DNA of 64,000 nt from an uncultured Lachnospiraceae bacterium (lineage in GTDB: Bacteria; Bacillota; Clostridia; Lachnospirales; Lachnospiraceae), in the NCBI GenBank assembly GCA_902799015.1, contig CADBZI010000013.1:76226-140225 (forward strand). Direction: 5' to 3'. Below, in pieces: positions 62,435 through 64,000 of the stretch. The translations under genes were made by a program, and so were the position numbers. The notes beneath the pieces are model-generated. The model was not told where the DNA came from, did not search any database, and saw only the letters and a list, made by a program, of their open reading frames with translations. The first letter of the stretch is position 1. The number at the start of each line of letters is the position of its first letter.

Positions 62435-63277
62435 ATGCCTATGGATAACACGATGACAAAACAGAATACAGCATCCGCAGCCGCACAGAAAAAAAGCAGG
62501 AAGATGGTAAAGAGTATGCAGTTAAAGCTCTTGTCTCTGGCCTGCTTTGTCCTGATTATCGCGCTTTGGTGCATCGCCTCGTACGGACATCTGGTGGAAG
62601 AGGTTTTTCTTCCGTCTCCGACGGCGGTGCTTTCCAGATTATTCAGCATGGCGGCGGATGGCTCTCTCTGGGCCCACTGCAGAGCATCGATTGCCCGGGT
62701 CATGATCGGATGGATCTGGTCGGTGATTGTCGCGCTTCCGATGGGGATGCTGATGGCGAACTCGAAACATTTCAGTGCCTTCGTGCAGCCGATTATCGAG
62801 TTTGCGCGCTATCTTCCGGTGGTAGCCCTGGTTCCGCTGACCCTGCTGTATCTCGGAATCGCAGAGTCGCAGAAGTATACGATTATCTTTCTGGGCACCT
62901 TCTTCCAGCTGGTGCTGATGGTGGCGGACACCGTATCGAATGTGGATATTAACATGATCAATGCGGCGAAGACGCTGGGTGCGAACCGCTTCCAGATCTA
63001 CAAGGAGGTAATTTTTCCGGCGGCATTGCCCGGCCTGATCGATGACTTCCGCCTGACCATCGGGTGGGCTTGGACGTACCTGGTTGTGGCGGAGATGGTT
63101 GCGGCCAGCAACGGACTGGGATTTATGATTCTGCGCTCGCAGAGGTACCTGGCGACAGATACCATCTTTGCCGGGTTGATCATGATCGGACTCATCGGTC
63201 TGATCACAGACTGGATCTTCCGCATCATCAGCCGGATCGCGGCCCCCTGGCAGGAGAGGCTGTCGGACAGAAAGTAA
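62435..63277 (+). CDS. ABC transporter permease, NitT/TauT/SsuC type
   Basis: A 280-residue permease of the BPD_transp_1 family with about six transmembrane segments after a hydrophilic N-terminal tail. The EAA loop is seen in NAAKTLGANRFQIYKEVIFP (near residue 175). Family members import nitrate, taurine, sulfonates or thiamine precursors. No Shine-Dalgarno sequence precedes any of the first Met codons (62435, 62441, 62453), so the start is uncertain. The ATPase follows after 197 bp; no binding-protein gene lies between. Intact, unlike the relic at 61392. Confidence 0.9.
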   Translation: MPMDNTMTKQNTASAAAQKKSRKMVKSMQLKLLSLACFVLIIALWCIASYGHLVEEVFLPSPTAVLSRLFSMAADGSLWAHCRASIARVMIGWIWSVIVALPMGMLMANSKHFSAFVQPIIEFARYLPVVALVPLTLLYLGIAESQKYTIIFLGTFFQLVLMVADTVSNVDINMINAAKTLGANRFQIYKEVIFPAALPGLIDDFRLTIGWAWTYLVVAEMVAASNGLGFMILRSQRYLATDTIFAGLIMIGLIGLITDWIFRIISRIAAPWQERLSDRK

Positions 63278-63474
63278 AACTGTTCCGGTCCAGTGGCGGA
63301 CGTCATCTGGCAAGCGTCAGGAACACGCACGGATATCATCGGCAGCAGACAGACATCAGGCATAGACAGTGAAGGCGCTTGAGCACAGACAAGTGTCAGA
63401 CATGTAATCAGAAGCGGCCAGGCAGCACCACAAAGAGCAGCTTCTTCATCACACAGGCAGGAGTCAGACCGGAA

Positions 63475-64000
63475 ATGGGTACAGAGGACGGGAAAAAGAA
63501 AGTTCTGCTTAAGGTCAGCCATCTGAGCAAGGTGTTCGGGGAAGGAGATCAGGCGGTTACTGCGCTTCAGGATGTGAACCTGGAGATCCGGCAGTCGGAA
63601 TTCGTCATGATCGTCGGACCGTCCGGCTGCGGCAAGACCACACTGATCAACATAATAGGCGGCCTGGAACGGCAGACCTCGGGGGAGATGCTTCTGGACG
63701 GGCTTGCAATCGGAGGTGCCGGAGCAGACCGCGGCATGGTGTTTCAGGGGTACAGTCTGTTTCCCTGGCTCACGGTTTTGAAAAATGTGGAGTTTGGCCT
63801 GAAGATGAAAGGCATACCCGCGCAGCACCGGGACAGGACCGCACGGAAATACCTGCGCCTGGTTGGACTGGAGGGTTTTGAAAATGCGCTCCCCAAACAG
63901 CTTTCCGGTGGAATGAAGCAAAGAGTCGCGATCGCGCGGACTCTGGCCAATGAGCCGGAGATCCTTCTGATGGACGAGCCGTTCGGCGCGCTGGACGCAC
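63475..64000 (+). CDS. ABC transporter ATP-binding protein, SsuB/TauB-like (3' end outside window)
   Basis: The frame is open from ATG 63475 to the window end without a stop, giving 175 residues. Walker A VGPSGCGKTT, Q-loop MVFQGYSLFPWL, signature LSGGMKQRVAIART and Walker B ILLMDEPFGALDA are all canonical, in contrast with the degenerate ATPase at 61606. With the permease upstream it forms a NitT/TauT-type importer. The CAGGAG about 11 nt upstream is a fair ribosome site. The 197-bp gap before it holds no feature I recognise. Confidence 0.9.
   Translation, partial: MGTEDGKKKVLLKVSHLSKVFGEGDQAVTALQDVNLEIRQSEFVMIVGPSGCGKTTLINIIGGLERQTSGEMLLDGLAIGGAGADRGMVFQGYSLFPWLTVLKNVEFGLKMKGIPAQHRDRTARKYLRLVGLEGFENALPKQLSGGMKQRVAIARTLANEPEILLMDEPFGALDA

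Overview
The window looks like chromosomal DNA of a Lachnospiraceae-type Clostridia (Bacillota). I base this on the gene content: a DnaD/DnaI-type primosome pair, SpoVG, HprK with a ROK glucokinase, a GlgC-GlgD pair, an FMN-riboswitch/RibU unit, VanW and DUF5685 proteins, and a stand-alone PurO-like IMP cyclohydrolase next to an AICAR transformylase. G+C is moderately high, Shine-Dalgarno sites are strong, and genes are tightly packed and almost all on the + strand. I cannot name a species. I saw no prophage, insertion sequence, CRISPR array, rRNA or tRNA.

Layout. 1-5.4 kb: the end of a sugar ABC importer (ATPase, permease, binding protein), a class II aldolase and an FMN-riboswitch-controlled riboflavin transporter. 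5.5-12.5 kb: a TPR lipoprotein, cspA (-), CCA-adding enzyme, histidyl-tRNA synthetase, phosphoglucomutase, HU and RqcP. 12.6-16.9 kb: a DivIC-like protein, tilS, hpt and ftsH. 17.2-26.1 kb: a GH13 amylase, ddl, murF, pth and an interrupted mfd. 26.1-32 kb: a PrsA-like lipoprotein, xpt, mscL (-) and a YhaO/YhaN-like nuclease-ATPase pair. 32-42 kb: the last two purine-synthesis steps as separate genes, murC, dnaD-like and dnaI-like genes, a PRPP-synthetase-like gene, glgC-glgD and spoVG. 42-44.4 kb (-): plsC and malQ. 44.7-53.8 kb: a two-component system, a zinc-ribbon/DUF5685/DnaJ trio, a cytidylate-kinase-like protein, a second ftsH with a repetitive tail and a PAP2 protein. 53.9-62.2 kb: uvrC, hprK, glucokinase, a 33-residue membrane peptide, a VanW protein, an Lrp regulator with an aminotransferase, and a decayed NitT/TauT-like transporter. 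62.4-64 kb: an intact NitT/TauT-type permease and ATPase, cut by the window end.

Main themes are cell-wall precursor synthesis (ddl, murF, murC), glycogen and alpha-glucan metabolism (pgcA, GH13, glgC, glgD, malQ, glucokinase), purine supply (hpt, xpt, IMP cyclohydrolase, AICAR transformylase, PRPP synthetase) and translation, replication and protein quality control (cca, hisS, pth, tilS, rqcP, two ftsH, dnaD/dnaI).

The most unusual features are: a dispersed 84-bp element with three near-identical copies whose substitutions keep an RNA fold through G-U wobbles, plus a shorter variant and a companion inverted repeat; an mfd gene broken by an apparent 29-bp loss in its helicase core; a vestigial ABC transporter whose ATPase has lost its signature motif; the zinc-ribbon/DUF5685/DnaJ trio; and a perfect palindrome sitting on the mscL promoter.
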